From JAXHUK01 sp034189725 (GTDB lineage Bacteria > Chloroflexota > Dehalococcoidia > SZUA-161): DNA of 17,785 nucleotides. Location: assembly GCA_034189725.1 (NCBI GenBank), contig JAXHUK010000074.1:1-17785 (forward strand), read 5' to 3'. This document shows, in pieces, positions 1-7,926 of the stretch; position 1 is the stretch's first letter; every line of letters starts with the position of its first letter. A model generated the notes under the pieces. The model was not told where the DNA came from. It did no database searches and saw only the letters and a program-made list of their open reading frames with translations. The position numbers and the translations under genes are program-made.

Positions 1-51
1 AAACCAGCCACGTAAAAGTCGCAAGTATAGTGGCACGTTGTTCGCAGGGTA

Positions 52-1836
52 TCACTCTACAGTAACGCTCTTGGCCAGGTTCCGCGGCATATCTATAGAA
101 CAGTCCCGCTCCCTGGCGGTATAATACGCAAGCAACTGCAGCGCAATTGAATTAACGACAGGAGTAAATATAGGATCGACTCTAGGCACTCTGATCACAA
201 AGTCAACATATTTCTGGATCTCATCATCACCATCCTCAGCGATAGCAATCACCGGAGATTCTCTGGCTTTTATCTCCTTAATGTTCGCCAGAAGCATATC
301 GTATGTGCTATCTCTGGCGGCAATGGCGACAACCGGCGTCTGCGGCGTCAACAGAGCAAAGGGGCCGTGTTTCAACTCCCCGGCCGCATAACCTTCCGCA
401 TGTATATAAGCTATCTCCTTCACCTTCAGTGCACCCTCAAGCGCTATCGGGTAGTTTATCCCTCTGGCAACGAAAAAGACGTTTTCATATCCCGCGAGGT
501 ATTTCGCTCTCTCTGCGACCTCATCTTCCCTGTTGAGCATTTCACTAACTTTATTAGGCAACTGCCGTAGCTCCGCAATTAATCCCCTGCGGTTACTCAG
601 GCCCACAGATGCCCTTGTCAGCGCAAACAAATAGAGCATTATTAACTGAGCAGTGAAACTCTTGGTTGCAGCTACACTTATCTCTGGCCCTGCTTTTATG
701 TAAAGTGTATCGTCAGCAACACGTGTGGCACTACTCCAAATCACGTTGGTGATCACGAGTGTTCGGCAACCGAGAGCCTTTGCCCGTTTCAGCGCCCTGA
801 CGCTATCAGCAGTCTCCCCCGACTGGCTAATAGCTATAGCCAGTGTCTTGCCCACAATAACCTCGGAGTAATTAAACTCTGAGGCTATCTCCACGGTAAC
901 CGGTATCCTCACAAGCTTTTGCAGTACCTGCTTCCCCACCAGAGCAGCATGATACGAGGTGCCACAGGCCAGAAGGAGGATGTTATCAATGTCGATATCC
1001 TTCTCTACCCCCAGATGTATCTCTGGCTCCACTGCGGAGACATATCCTGCAAATGTACTGCGGATGACCTTGGGCTGCTCATGGATCTCCTTGATCATGA
1101 AGTGATCATAGCCTGCTTTTTGGGCTTCCTCTAAGCTCCAGGGAACTCTATGTTCAGCCCTCTCTACCGGTTCACCATGCCTGGAGAACTTTATAGCATT
1201 ATTGGAAATAACAACGATATCTTCATCCTCAAGATATACAATCCTGTCGGTATAGTCCAACACTGCAGGGACATCTGAAGCCACCAAGGTCTCCTTATCA
1301 CCGATACCCAATACCAGAGGGCTTTCATTTCGGGCTATAACCAATTCATCTCTATCTACATGAATTGCAATACAAGCATATGACCCTGTTATATCAACGA
1401 GAGCTCGCGATACTGCCTGCTCCAGGTCTCCCCGATAGTATTTCTCAATCAAATGAGGTATGACCTCGGTATCGGTATCCGAGCGAAAACTGTGCCCCTC
1501 CTCGATTAGTTGCTCTCTCAGTTGGAGATAATTTTCAATAACACCGTTATGAACAACAGCGATTTTCCCGTCACAATCCGTGTGGGGATGAGCATTTATC
1601 CCGGATGGCTTGCCATGAGTAGCCCATCTGGTATGACCAATACCGGTATGGCTGCTATGTGATTCCAGTCTTCTTTCCAACGCTTCAATTCGTACTGAAT
1701 CCTTGTAAACCTCGATAGTATCACCGAACAATGCGATACCGCAAGAGTCATACCCCCGGTATTCCAATCTTTTGAGGCATTGTATCAATACAGGCTGCGC
1801 CTCTCTTTGCCCTATGTATCCGACGATGCCACACAT
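52..1836 (-). CDS. glmS: Glutamine--fructose-6-phosphate aminotransferase (isomerizing)
   Basis: Makes glucosamine-6-phosphate from fructose-6-phosphate and glutamine, the entry step to UDP-GlcNAc; cytoplasmic. The 594-residue protein begins MCGIVGYIG, so Cys2 becomes the N-terminal nucleophile of the class II amidotransferase domain after Met removal. RGYDS, HTRWATHG, HNGVIENY and SDTDTEVI follow in the usual order. Two SIS sugar-isomerase domains follow, with LACGTSYHA and ISQSGETADS marking the phosphosugar site, and the C-terminus PRNLAKSVTVE is the family's usual ending. Length is normal (about 600). It is the last gene of the glmM-glmU-paralog-glmS operon and starts only 2 nt after the preceding stop codon. 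No strong Shine-Dalgarno is visible, so translational coupling is likely. No terminator is seen in the 51 bases after the stop. Identification is firm. Confidence 0.97.
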   Translation of the reverse strand: MCGIVGYIGQREAQPVLIQCLKRLEYRGYDSCGIALFGDTIEVYKDSVRIEALERRLESHSSHTGIGHTRWATHGKPSGINAHPHTDCDGKIAVVHNGVIENYLQLREQLIEEGHSFRSDTDTEVIPHLIEKYYRGDLEQAVSRALVDITGSYACIAIHVDRDELVIARNESPLVLGIGDKETLVASDVPAVLDYTDRIVYLEDEDIVVISNNAIKFSRHGEPVERAEHRVPWSLEEAQKAGYDHFMIKEIHEQPKVIRSTFAGYVSAVEPEIHLGVEKDIDIDNILLLACGTSYHAALVGKQVLQKLVRIPVTVEIASEFNYSEVIVGKTLAIAISQSGETADSVRALKRAKALGCRTLVITNVIWSSATRVADDTLYIKAGPEISVAATKSFTAQLIMLYLFALTRASVGLSNRRGLIAELRQLPNKVSEMLNREDEVAERAKYLAGYENVFFVARGINYPIALEGALKVKEIAYIHAEGYAAGELKHGPFALLTPQTPVVAIAARDSTYDMLLANIKEIKARESPVIAIAEDGDDEIQKYVDFVIRVPRVDPIFTPVVNSIALQLLAYYTARERDCSIDMPRNLAKSVTVE

Positions 1837-1838
1837 GA

Positions 1839-3053
1839 TTATACTACCAAGCTTCCGTCAGGAATGTTTTGCTCAAGCACCCTGAGCGCTTTTACTCGAC
1901 TACGATTGCCTACTGTAATACCAGGTGCAACCACCACATTGCTCCCGATAGTGCAGTGTTCTCCCAGCATTGCACCAACGTGTACCCGATGGTACTCACC
2001 ATCGACTTTGATCTCTGTTTCACTGCTCTGAGTTACAAAATGCCCCTTTATCTGGCACCCTCTATCTATTACCGAGTCTTGAATGGTAGAACTGGGGCCG
2101 ATTTCCACCCTATCCGCTAATACGCTGTTATTAATCACGGTAAACGGAAGAATGCACACGTGGTTTCCCAGGCTGGAGGAGGGTAAAACACACACGCTCG
2201 GTCCGATTTCACAGTTCTCCCCGATGATAGCTGGACCCACTATATATGAGTTCGACCTTATAATCGTGCCTTTTCCTATTGAGACAGGCCCCTTGATAGT
2301 AACACCACTTTCGATAGTGCCTGCGGTAGCAGTTGCTATCTTATCCAATGCTATATCATTCAATTTCAGCATATCCCAGGGATAAACCACGTCAAGCCAG
2401 ATACCGCTTGCCTCACACATCTTTACTTTATGGCCAAGGTCAATCATAGCACGAATAACAGAAGTCATATCCGTTTCTTGTTTGATCAGATCGAATATCT
2501 CATCGCTGAACGCATATATTCCTGTATTGGCCAGATGGCTGAGGGCTTCTTGTGGTTTTTCCTCGACGTTAGTTACCATTCCATCTCGCACTTCGACCAC
2601 GCCATACTTGGACACGTCTTCCTGTTCCTTCACCAGGATGGTATTTGCCTCTGCATGGACAAGACCTGAGATAGTATCACGATCGATAATATTGTCTCCC
2701 GATAGGATCAGGAATTTGCCGTTAACTTTTCCTTTCGCCTGCTTCAGGGCATGAGCGGTGCCAAGTTGCTGTTTTTGCTCTACGTAATCGATACCCACAT
2801 TGAATTGCTCCCCGGCACCGAAATAGTTGATCACCTGCTCTTTCTTGTAGCCTACTACCATGAGTATCTTGCGAATCCCGTTTGCAGCAACAGCCTCAAC
2901 CACATAGCGCAACATCGGCTTATTAGCAATGGGAATCATAACCTTTGGCCTGGTGGCAGTAAACGGCCTCAACCTCTGCCCTTCGCCAGCGGCAAGAATA
3001 ATGGCCTGTTCTATTCTTTCCACTCTTTCTCCTATCGTCATCTCAATAACCAT
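1839..3053 (-). CDS. GlmU-like sugar-1-phosphate nucleotidylyltransferase with divergent left-handed beta-helix domain
   Basis: A 404-residue two-domain protein. The N-terminal nucleotidyltransferase domain (about residues 14-235) carries LAAGEGQRLRPFT, the RPKVMIPIANKP segment, GTAHAL (99-103) and LSGD (117-120), so a sugar-1-phosphate + NTP reaction is likely. The C-terminal hexapeptide-repeat domain (about 245-385) is a left-handed beta-helix. It keeps a GHF at 337-339 where GlmU has its catalytic-His segment, but lacks the following GAGT/N loop that is intact in its neighbour at 3120-4322, so acetyltransferase activity is doubtful. It lies between glmU and glmS, 66 nt after the former and 2 nt before the latter. 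A second in-frame ATG exists at 3041; neither start has a strong ribosome site. It may be a dTTP- or UTP-using enzyme for another sugar, or a subunit of the GlmU step. The family is certain, the exact substrate unknown. Confidence 0.85.
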   Translation of the reverse strand: MVIEMTIGERVERIEQAIILAAGEGQRLRPFTATRPKVMIPIANKPMLRYVVEAVAANGIRKILMVVGYKKEQVINYFGAGEQFNVGIDYVEQKQQLGTAHALKQAKGKVNGKFLILSGDNIIDRDTISGLVHAEANTILVKEQEDVSKYGVVEVRDGMVTNVEEKPQEALSHLANTGIYAFSDEIFDLIKQETDMTSVIRAMIDLGHKVKMCEASGIWLDVVYPWDMLKLNDIALDKIATATAGTIESGVTIKGPVSIGKGTIIRSNSYIVGPAIIGENCEIGPSVCVLPSSSLGNHVCILPFTVINNSVLADRVEIGPSSTIQDSVIDRGCQIKGHFVTQSSETEIKVDGEYHRVHVGAMLGEHCTIGSNVVVAPGITVGNRSRVKALRVLEQNIPDGSLVV

Positions 3054-3119
3054 AAGGTCGTCTTCTTTACGGAACGCCTTTTTGCCTCGAGATGTTTTAC
3101 TATATGAAGGACAACAATC

Positions 3120-4322
3120 TCAAAATATCCTTGAATTGGGTAGTACTACTCCACTCGCTAAAGCTCCCGGGCCAATACAGGTGTGGGGCCCAATCAAACT
3201 ACCCACGTCGATATTGGAGTTAATCCCTGTTTGAACATCATCACCGACGATTGCGCCCAGCTTGCGCCTTCCGGTGCCGATTCCATCGACAGTGATATCC
3301 TTTTTATCAAATCTGAGGTTCGCGATCTTTGTACCCGCCCCAAAATTGCAACCCTCGCCGATAACACTATCACCAATATAGTTATGATGAGGGATCTTTG
3401 TGTTATCCATTATGATAGAGTTCTTTATTTCCACCGCACTGCCCACATGGCAGGAGTTCCCGATAGCAGTACTGGGGCGAATATAGCAATTCGGCCCTAT
3501 CTCGCAGTTTTCCCCGATCACCACCGGCCCGCTGATGTATGAATTCGCCCGCACTACAGTTCCTTCACCTATAGATACAGCGCCTTGAATAATGACATTC
3601 TCCTCTACGTGACCCAGACATTGCGGCTGAATTCCTGACATCAATGCTTCGTTTGCCATCAGTAAATTCCAGGGATAGCTTACATCGAGCCAGCGGTCAA
3701 TTTCCACCCAGGATATAACATAACCCTCATCTAACACTATTTGCAGAGAGTCTGTAAGCTCAAATTCTCTTCGTATCGATTCTTTGGTCCTCGCTATTGC
3801 TGAAAATACTTCCTGTGTGATCAGATATACGCCGGCATTAACCAACTTTGACGGTGGATTTGCCACTTTTTCGTGGATTTTCACTATTCTGTCTCGGTCT
3901 ATCTCGATGACTCCCAATCCACTGGTGTCCTCCATCTCGATTAAGCTTAACGTAATGCCATCCTTCTCCAGTATCCTTGCAATATCATCCGCTCTGATTA
4001 GCACATCGCCATTTGCCAGAAGAAACATGCCGTCAACGAATCCCTCAACGAGTTTTAGTGCATGTGCTGTGCCACGTTGTTTACGCTGTGTAACGTAATC
4101 GATCTCAACACCCCACTTTTTACCATCTCTGAAATACTGCCTGATAGTTTCACCGTGATATCCTACGATGAAGGTAAAACTCGTAATCCCAGCTTTTTTC
4201 ATCTCTATAAGCAAATGCTCCATAATCGGTCTGTTTGCAATCGGGAGCATTACCTTGGGTCGGGTATAGGTCAAGGGATGCATTCTATTTCCTTCGCCTG
4301 CTGCCAGAATAACGGCTTTCAT
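3120..4322 (-). CDS. glmU: Bifunctional UDP-GlcNAc pyrophosphorylase / glucosamine-1-phosphate N-acetyltransferase (archaeal-type GlmU)
   Basis: Probably acetylates glucosamine-1-phosphate with acetyl-CoA and then couples it to UTP, giving UDP-GlcNAc. The start at 4322 gives 400 residues beginning MKAVILAAGEGNRMHPLT. It overlaps the glmM stop as ATGA, which is why I prefer it over an ATG 30 nt upstream inside glmM. The nucleotidyltransferase domain (1-225) shows RPKVMLPIANRP, GTAHAL (84-89) and LANGD (102-106). The beta-helix domain (240-395) has hexapeptide repeats and an intact acetyltransferase site: HHNYIGD (312-318), GEGCNFGAGT (322-331) and RKLGAIVGDDVQTG (353-366), matching GlmU-type catalytic and acetyl-CoA regions. 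It shares domain order and many motifs with the gene at 1839-3053, so the two are paralogs. Context between glmM and glmS supports the role. A related specificity such as glucose-1-phosphate thymidylylation cannot be excluded. Confidence 0.88.
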   Translation of the reverse strand: MKAVILAAGEGNRMHPLTYTRPKVMLPIANRPIMEHLLIEMKKAGITSFTFIVGYHGETIRQYFRDGKKWGVEIDYVTQRKQRGTAHALKLVEGFVDGMFLLANGDVLIRADDIARILEKDGITLSLIEMEDTSGLGVIEIDRDRIVKIHEKVANPPSKLVNAGVYLITQEVFSAIARTKESIRREFELTDSLQIVLDEGYVISWVEIDRWLDVSYPWNLLMANEALMSGIQPQCLGHVEENVIIQGAVSIGEGTVVRANSYISGPVVIGENCEIGPNCYIRPSTAIGNSCHVGSAVEIKNSIIMDNTKIPHHNYIGDSVIGEGCNFGAGTKIANLRFDKKDITVDGIGTGRRKLGAIVGDDVQTGINSNIDVGSLIGPHTCIGPGALASGVVLPNSRIF

Positions 4323-5647
4323 ATTGTCGCCCTTTCCCTTACATTCAGGCAATCGGTAATCACCTCGACGCCGAGGTTGTATATCTCACCAGCTCTCTGC
4401 TCACTGATTGCCTCAGCGGTTATCCTGATCTTTGGCTCAGTGCCCGACGGCCGTATCAAGAGCCAGCCATCGTCGAATTCCAACCTGAGACCATCAATCG
4501 TTTCCAGGTTGCATCCTGCGTCTACCCGGCTCATCAGGCTTTTTTTCACATCCTGCATTATGGAGTTGTCTCCAGCTATACCACCTCGTAAAAGTGGATA
4601 TGAGGGCATCTGATCTATGAGCTCAGATATTCTCCGCTCACCAGCAAGTTTAACAATCATAGCAGCCGCATAGATAGCATCAGGGCATAGCGAAATCCAG
4701 GGAAATATGAAGCATCCCGATGACTCCCCGCCAAAGCTTTCAATCATATCTTCCCCGGTATAGCCCCTCAGCTCATCGGAGACAAATGCATCTCCCACCC
4801 TTGTCCTGACAACATCAATACCAAGCTCCTCGATCAGCATCGAGGCATCTACCGTGGTCACTACCTTCTTGGCTTTAACCTGACGAGCGAAAAGTGCCAG
4901 TAATTTGTCCTGTGGTACGAAGTTCCCTTCATCATCTATGACTGCTATTCGATCCCCATCGCCATCGTGAGCGATTCCAAGATCGGCTCCTTCAGCCTTG
5001 ACCATACTCTGTAGAGCGCTCAAGTTTTCCGGGGATGGCTCACTCGCTCTGGGAAAGTAACCACTGGGCTGGCAGTTCAAGGGAATCACAACACAGCCGA
5101 GCCTTGATAATAACACGGGGGTGACCACGGACGCAGCTCCACAACCACAATCCAGCACCACCTTAATCTTCAGTTGACCTGTGAAGTCCGCAAGAATGCG
5201 CTCAATATGCTCCTCTCCAGATCCAGAATACTCAGAACTTTCCTTGATCTCGTGCCACTGTACAACCTCTGCTGATTTGGAGGATACTATCTTTTCCAGC
5301 TGCTCTCTCTGTGCTGCATCGAATGCGGAGCCATCGGCATTTATTAGTTTTATGCCGTTGTACTGCGGCGGGTTATGTGAGGCAGTTATCATTGCCCCGA
5401 CTTCGAAATTCCTGGCGGCATATGCAAGTGTTGGTGTAGGAATCATGCCTGCTGAAGAGACCGTAGCACCTGAAGAAAGCAGCCCCGAGAGAAACGCATA
5501 GCGTACGGCACTACTTGACGTTCTCGTGTCGCAGCCTGTTACCACAGAGCCATAGGAAGTGCCCACCGCCAGGCCAACATCAAATACGAGATGAAGAAAC
5601 TCCCTGTCTACGACTCTTCTTATCCCCGATGAACCAAAAAGTTTCAT
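4319..5647 (-). CDS. glmM: Phosphoglucosamine mutase (alpha-D-phosphohexomutase family)
   Basis: Converts glucosamine-6-phosphate to glucosamine-1-phosphate through a phosphoserine intermediate. The 442-residue protein shows all four family signatures: MKLFGSSGIRR at the start, catalytic Ser90 in TASHNP, the metal loop DGDGDR (228-233), the sugar-binding GGESSG (306-311) and the phosphate-binding RPSGTEP (399-405). The length fits bacterial GlmM (about 440-450). First gene of the amino-sugar operon, it overlaps glmU by four bases (ATGA), which points to coupled translation. The upstream 116 bases to the tRNA gene show no convincing promoter, so readthrough from the tRNA is possible. Phosphomannomutase or phosphoglucomutase activity would look similar in sequence; the glmS/glmU neighbours favour phosphoglucosamine. 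Confidence 0.92.
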   Translation of the reverse strand: MKLFGSSGIRRVVDREFLHLVFDVGLAVGTSYGSVVTGCDTRTSSSAVRYAFLSGLLSSGATVSSAGMIPTPTLAYAARNFEVGAMITASHNPPQYNGIKLINADGSAFDAAQREQLEKIVSSKSAEVVQWHEIKESSEYSGSGEEHIERILADFTGQLKIKVVLDCGCGAASVVTPVLLSRLGCVVIPLNCQPSGYFPRASEPSPENLSALQSMVKAEGADLGIAHDGDGDRIAVIDDEGNFVPQDKLLALFARQVKAKKVVTTVDASMLIEELGIDVVRTRVGDAFVSDELRGYTGEDMIESFGGESSGCFIFPWISLCPDAIYAAAMIVKLAGERRISELIDQMPSYPLLRGGIAGDNSIMQDVKKSLMSRVDAGCNLETIDGLRLEFDDGWLLIRPSGTEPKIRITAEAISEQRAGEIYNLGVEVITDCLNVRERATI

Positions 5648-5763
5648 TTCTCAAGAAATACCCTGGAGATGCCGATTCACGCTGTGTATTTTCATTAGGA
5701 TGAATGCGAGGTAACTAACAAGGGACTCAGTGCTCTTTACACATACCGGGTACCGTGAATACC

Positions 5764-5854
5764 TGGCGGAGGGAGTGGGATTCGAACCCACGGTCCCGTA
5801 TAACGGGACAACGGTTTTCAAGACCGCCTCCTTAAACCGCTCGGACACCCCTCC
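5764..5854 (-). tRNA. tRNA-Ser: tRNA-Ser (anticodon UGA), CCA encoded
   Basis: Read on the minus strand, the acceptor strand GGAGGGG (5854-5848) pairs with UCCCUCC, followed by discriminator G (5767) and a genomically encoded CCA (5764-5766). The anticodon stem-loop spans 5811-5827 with loop CUUGAAA, giving anticodon UGA (5818-5820). A long variable arm with a GUCCCGU/ACGGGAC stem marks a class II tRNA (Ser/Leu type). The T-loop GTTCGAATC is present. The gene sits between the amino-sugar operon and the regulator pair. Apparent reading frames over this stretch on both strands are translations of the tRNA, not genes. Confidence 0.97.
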
Positions 5855-5863
5855 TAACCTCAG

Positions 5864-5893
5864 ATTCTACCATCATTATGCACGAAAGCACAA
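5864..5893 (-). promoter_or_regulatory. Probable sigma-70-type promoter of the tRNA-Ser gene
   Basis: On the minus strand TTGTGC (5893-5888) and TAGAAT (5869-5864) are 18 bp apart, and the -10 box lies 9 bp upstream of the mature tRNA 5' end. The -10 is close to consensus and the -35 shares only TTG, so the call rests mainly on position. Confidence 0.4.
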
Positions 5894-6059
5894 GATAGTT
5901 AAATGCCCCAAAAATACTATATGCGTTGTTCGGGGTATACCTGATGTATGCACATGCTCTTTGACATGCTATTCCTGACTGCATCAGAGAGAACCAGAGG
6001 GGGCAAGTGTGGAATCAATTCGCCTGAAAAAGCAGCTGTGGGGGTAGGATAAACACATA

Positions 6060-6086
6060 GCCGAGATTCACGTTGTAAATCTCGGC
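6060..6086 (-). terminator. Hairpin downstream of the LuxR-type regulator, probable terminator
   Basis: A perfect 9-bp stem GCCGAGATT/AATCTCGGC with a 9-nt loop, beginning 30 bp after the stop codon of the regulator at 6117. In the minus-strand direction it is followed by TATGTGTTTATCC, only moderately T-rich, so termination may be inefficient. No plus-strand gene ends immediately before it. Confidence 0.45.
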
Positions 6087-6116
6087 GTTTACTGTAGCAA
6101 TCTGCGTATTGCTTTC

Positions 6117-6881
6117 TTATTCGACTGGTGACGACTTTCCTGAGGGGACCTTTTCGCGCTGGTTATCCCCATTTCGATTAGCCTGAATGGAAATCCAGCC
6201 ATTGCGTACTGCCAGAAAAACAGCGTGGGCTCTGTCATTGGCATTGAGTTTTCTCAGTATTGCGCTTACATGGTTTTTAATCGTTTGCTCACTGATACCC
6301 AGTATATTGGCAATTCGCTTGTTGGAATTACCCTCCGCGATATACGTCAGGATGTGTACTTCTTTGGTAGTAAGTGGTGCGGTGATATCTTCCATGTTCT
6401 TACCCAAAGATGCCATATCCTGAAATTGCCGCAGCACGCGCCACGCAACTTGCGGCCTGTTATTCACACTGCTATTAATGGGATATTCACCGGCAAAAGC
6501 TCGTTTTATCGTATCCACAAGCTCCGTACGACTGCAATGCTTGCTCCTCAAGTAGGCCACGGCACCCATTTTAATGACTTCGAACAGTTCATCATCGTCA
6601 TCCTCATGATTAGCGCTCAGTACCACAACCTTACTTCCCGGGAAAAGCCGTACGATCTTCTTTCCTAACTCAAGACCACTGAGAAGAGGATAGCCGATAT
6701 CAAGTATTACAATGTCAGGGGAACTGCCGGCTATTTGCGCCATTGCGCTGCTACCGTCGTCTCCGGGGTCACATTCAACTATCTCCATCACATCACTGCC
6801 ATCTTCCCCAGTCAGAGCCTGCCGTATGCCAGATCGTAAGAATGGTTGGCTATCAACGATCATCACATTTATCTTATACAT
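6117..6881 (-). CDS. LuxR/NarL-type response regulator with a degenerate receiver domain
   Basis: 254 residues: N-terminal receiver (about 4-125), linker, then a LuxR-type helix-turn-helix (about 168-230, LTTKEVHILTYIAEGNSNKRIANILG onward is the first half, in shortened form LTTKEV...GNSNKRIA). The likely phosphoacceptor is Asp61 in ILDIGYP and the Ser/Thr switch position is Ser89. Two conserved positions differ: the usual DD pair reads VDSQ, so the second acid is Ser, and the conserved Lys after AYL is displaced (AYLRSKH). Phosphorylation may therefore be weak or absent, or the receiver may respond to something else. It follows a small MerR-like gene by 17 bp with an AGGTGA ribosome site, so the two are co-transcribed. 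No kinase adjoins it on this strand; the kinase at 11066 has its own regulator. DNA target unknown. Confidence 0.88.
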   Translation of the reverse strand: MYKINVMIVDSQPFLRSGIRQALTGEDGSDVMEIVECDPGDDGSSAMAQIAGSSPDIVILDIGYPLLSGLELGKKIVRLFPGSKVVVLSANHEDDDDELFEVIKMGAVAYLRSKHCSRTELVDTIKRAFAGEYPINSSVNNRPQVAWRVLRQFQDMASLGKNMEDITAPLTTKEVHILTYIAEGNSNKRIANILGISEQTIKNHVSAILRKLNANDRAHAVFLAVRNGWISIQANRNGDNQREKVPSGKSSPVE

Positions 6882-6898
6882 AACTCACCTGATTATCC

Positions 6899-7138
6899 TT
6901 ATTTTTCTATTGAACTAAACTTCGTTTCCCCCTTTGTTAAAATGTTATTGTGCTCCTCCAGAAGCAGAACCGCTATATCCTCTGCTCTAAAACGCCGATC
7001 ACCGCGTGGACCGATGCGATACGCTTTTATTATGCCTTGATCGCTCCAGCGTCTCAGCGTGTTGCTATGAACATGGAGAAGCTGGCTGACCTCTTTTACC
7101 GTAAGCATATTGCTCATTCGTTCTTTTTCATTTGCCAT
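6899..7138 (-). CDS. Small MerR/excisionase-family helix-turn-helix DNA-binding protein
   Basis: 79 residues consisting almost entirely of a MerR-like winged helix-turn-helix: MLTVKEVSQLLHVHSNTLRR, then RWSDQGIIKAYRIG and DRRFRAEDI. This is the pattern of BldC/excisionase-like stand-alone domains, which lack the effector-binding part of full MerR proteins. The ATG at 7138 has GGAG about 8 nt upstream, so I keep it over the internal ATGs at residues 8 and 11. First gene of a two-gene unit with the response regulator at 6117-6881. A promoter and an inverted repeat lie within 70 bp upstream, so autoregulation is a reasonable inference. No integrase or phage gene is nearby, which argues against a true excisionase. 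The protein probably works alongside the degenerate regulator, but target genes cannot be read from the sequence. Confidence 0.85.
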   Translation of the reverse strand: MANEKERMSNMLTVKEVSQLLHVHSNTLRRWSDQGIIKAYRIGPRGDRRFRAEDIAVLLLEEHNNILTKGETKFSSIEK

Positions 7139-7162
7139 ATCGCTCTCCAGTAAAGTTCAACT

Positions 7163-7178
7163 GTTACTATGATGTAAC
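7163..7178. promoter_or_regulatory. Inverted repeat, candidate operator of the MerR-like/LuxR unit
   Basis: GTTACTATGATGTAAC consists of GTTAC and GTAAC arms around 6 bp. It sits 24 bp before the MerR-like start codon and touches the proposed -10 box, where a bound dimer could block or remodel RNA polymerase. The same 8 bases GTTACTAT recur once on the minus strand at 9979-9972, upstream of metF, as a half-site. Position supports a regulatory role; no binding is shown. Confidence 0.35.
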
Positions 7179-7205
7179 TATACTCTATACCCTCCTATCG
7201 AACAA
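7177..7205 (-). promoter_or_regulatory. Probable promoter of the MerR-like/LuxR regulator unit
   Basis: On the minus strand TTGTTC (7205-7200) is followed after 17 bp by TATAGT (7182-7177), giving a predicted start about 30 nt before the ATG at 7138. The -10 matches consensus at 5 of 6 positions; the -35 keeps only TTG. Confidence 0.45.
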
Positions 7206-7695
7206 TCACCAAAACAGCCTAATTCAAATAGTAGATAGTAATATGACTAAAGAACTAGTTGGCATTTGATGTACTCATCAAAATCACACATTAATGACCA
7301 TGCGTTGAATTCCCAAGCCACTTTGGAAACAACGGCAGTGGCAATCCGTAGTTGAAAAGGAGATTGCGGCAAACGGCTCGTTTCCAACCAGAGCACGCTC
7401 GATACACTAGCTGAGGACATGGTCTCTACCGTCGCTTACAGTGAGGTGTTATGACCAACACCGTCAGGAGATACGAGAGGGGCATTTCAACGATCAATCT
7501 TTGACGTTTCCGTTTCCCTGGCAATCATGGGGATTACAATGCCGCTAGTTCCGCATGCCCTATGCTGATGCTTCAGGTGAGCACATAGGATCTTTAGAAA
7601 TAATGAAAACGCTCATTGGCGGTTGCCCACCATCGAATTATGAAAATAGAAGTGATGAGCACCATTCGTTGTGAGCTCGTCGAACCATGAACGGC

Positions 7696-7728
7696 CCTTC
7701 GGCAGGTCTGACCTGAGTGTATCGAAGG
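7696..7728. repeat. Nested inverted repeat inside the dispersed repeat unit
   Basis: Outer arms CCTTCG (7696-7701) and CGAAGG (7723-7728) enclose an inner hairpin CAGGT-CTG-ACCTG (7703-7715). The surrounding bases resemble the TTCG...CGAA repeat motif seen also at 10931-10950. It has no T-run and points to no gene end, so it is more likely a repeat element than a terminator. Confidence 0.55.
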
Positions 7729-7733
7729 ACCGG

Positions 7734-7767
7734 GGACGAACGGAATTAAGGTCTATTTTCGGAATAA
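7734..7767 (-). repeat. 34-nt dispersed repeat, copy 1
   Basis: The reverse complement of this block equals 10904-10937 at 33 of 34 positions; the only difference is T versus C after the shared AATAGACCT. The match is direct base-by-base reading. The two copies are inverted relative to each other and about 3.1 kb apart, both in intergenic DNA. Confidence 0.85.
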
Positions 7768-7926
7768 CTATATCGATTCCTGGTCGAATGAACACCTACA
7801 TGTAACCCCAGCATCCGTGGCGATCCCGGAGTCAGACATACACCTCGCTGTGAAAACACTGACGTTGCACCGTCATCGTTCCGACAGGCAGTTTGATTAC
7901 CAATTATCCCCGATGCACTCCACGCA

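Larger units (their letters stand above)
7206..7926. other. Gene-poor intergenic region with a dispersed repeat
   Basis: About 720 bases between the regulator promoter and the end of the MaoC gene. I find no reading frame that looks like a protein. The stretch 7668-7767 is repeat material (hairpin at 7696-7728 and a block shared with 10904-10937). Two short open stretches on the plus strand meet as an ATGA overlap near 7450, but both are brief and unrecognisable. No terminator with a T-run is visible after the MaoC gene. Confidence 0.6.

Noticed and set aside
5651..5978. Reading frames on both strands over the tRNA gene
   Set aside because: They translate tRNA-Ser and its flanks (GVGFEPTVPYNG type peptide), a well-known false gene; the cloverleaf and anticodon explain the bases.
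7330..7570. Two short plus-strand open stretches meeting at an ATGA overlap near 7450, a possible decayed gene pair
   Set aside because: Each is under 40 codons, reading on needs frameshifts, and neither resembles a family I know.
7613..7795. 60-codon minus-strand open frame
   Set aside because: It lies across the dispersed repeat block and its hairpin; it has no ribosome site or recognisable domain.
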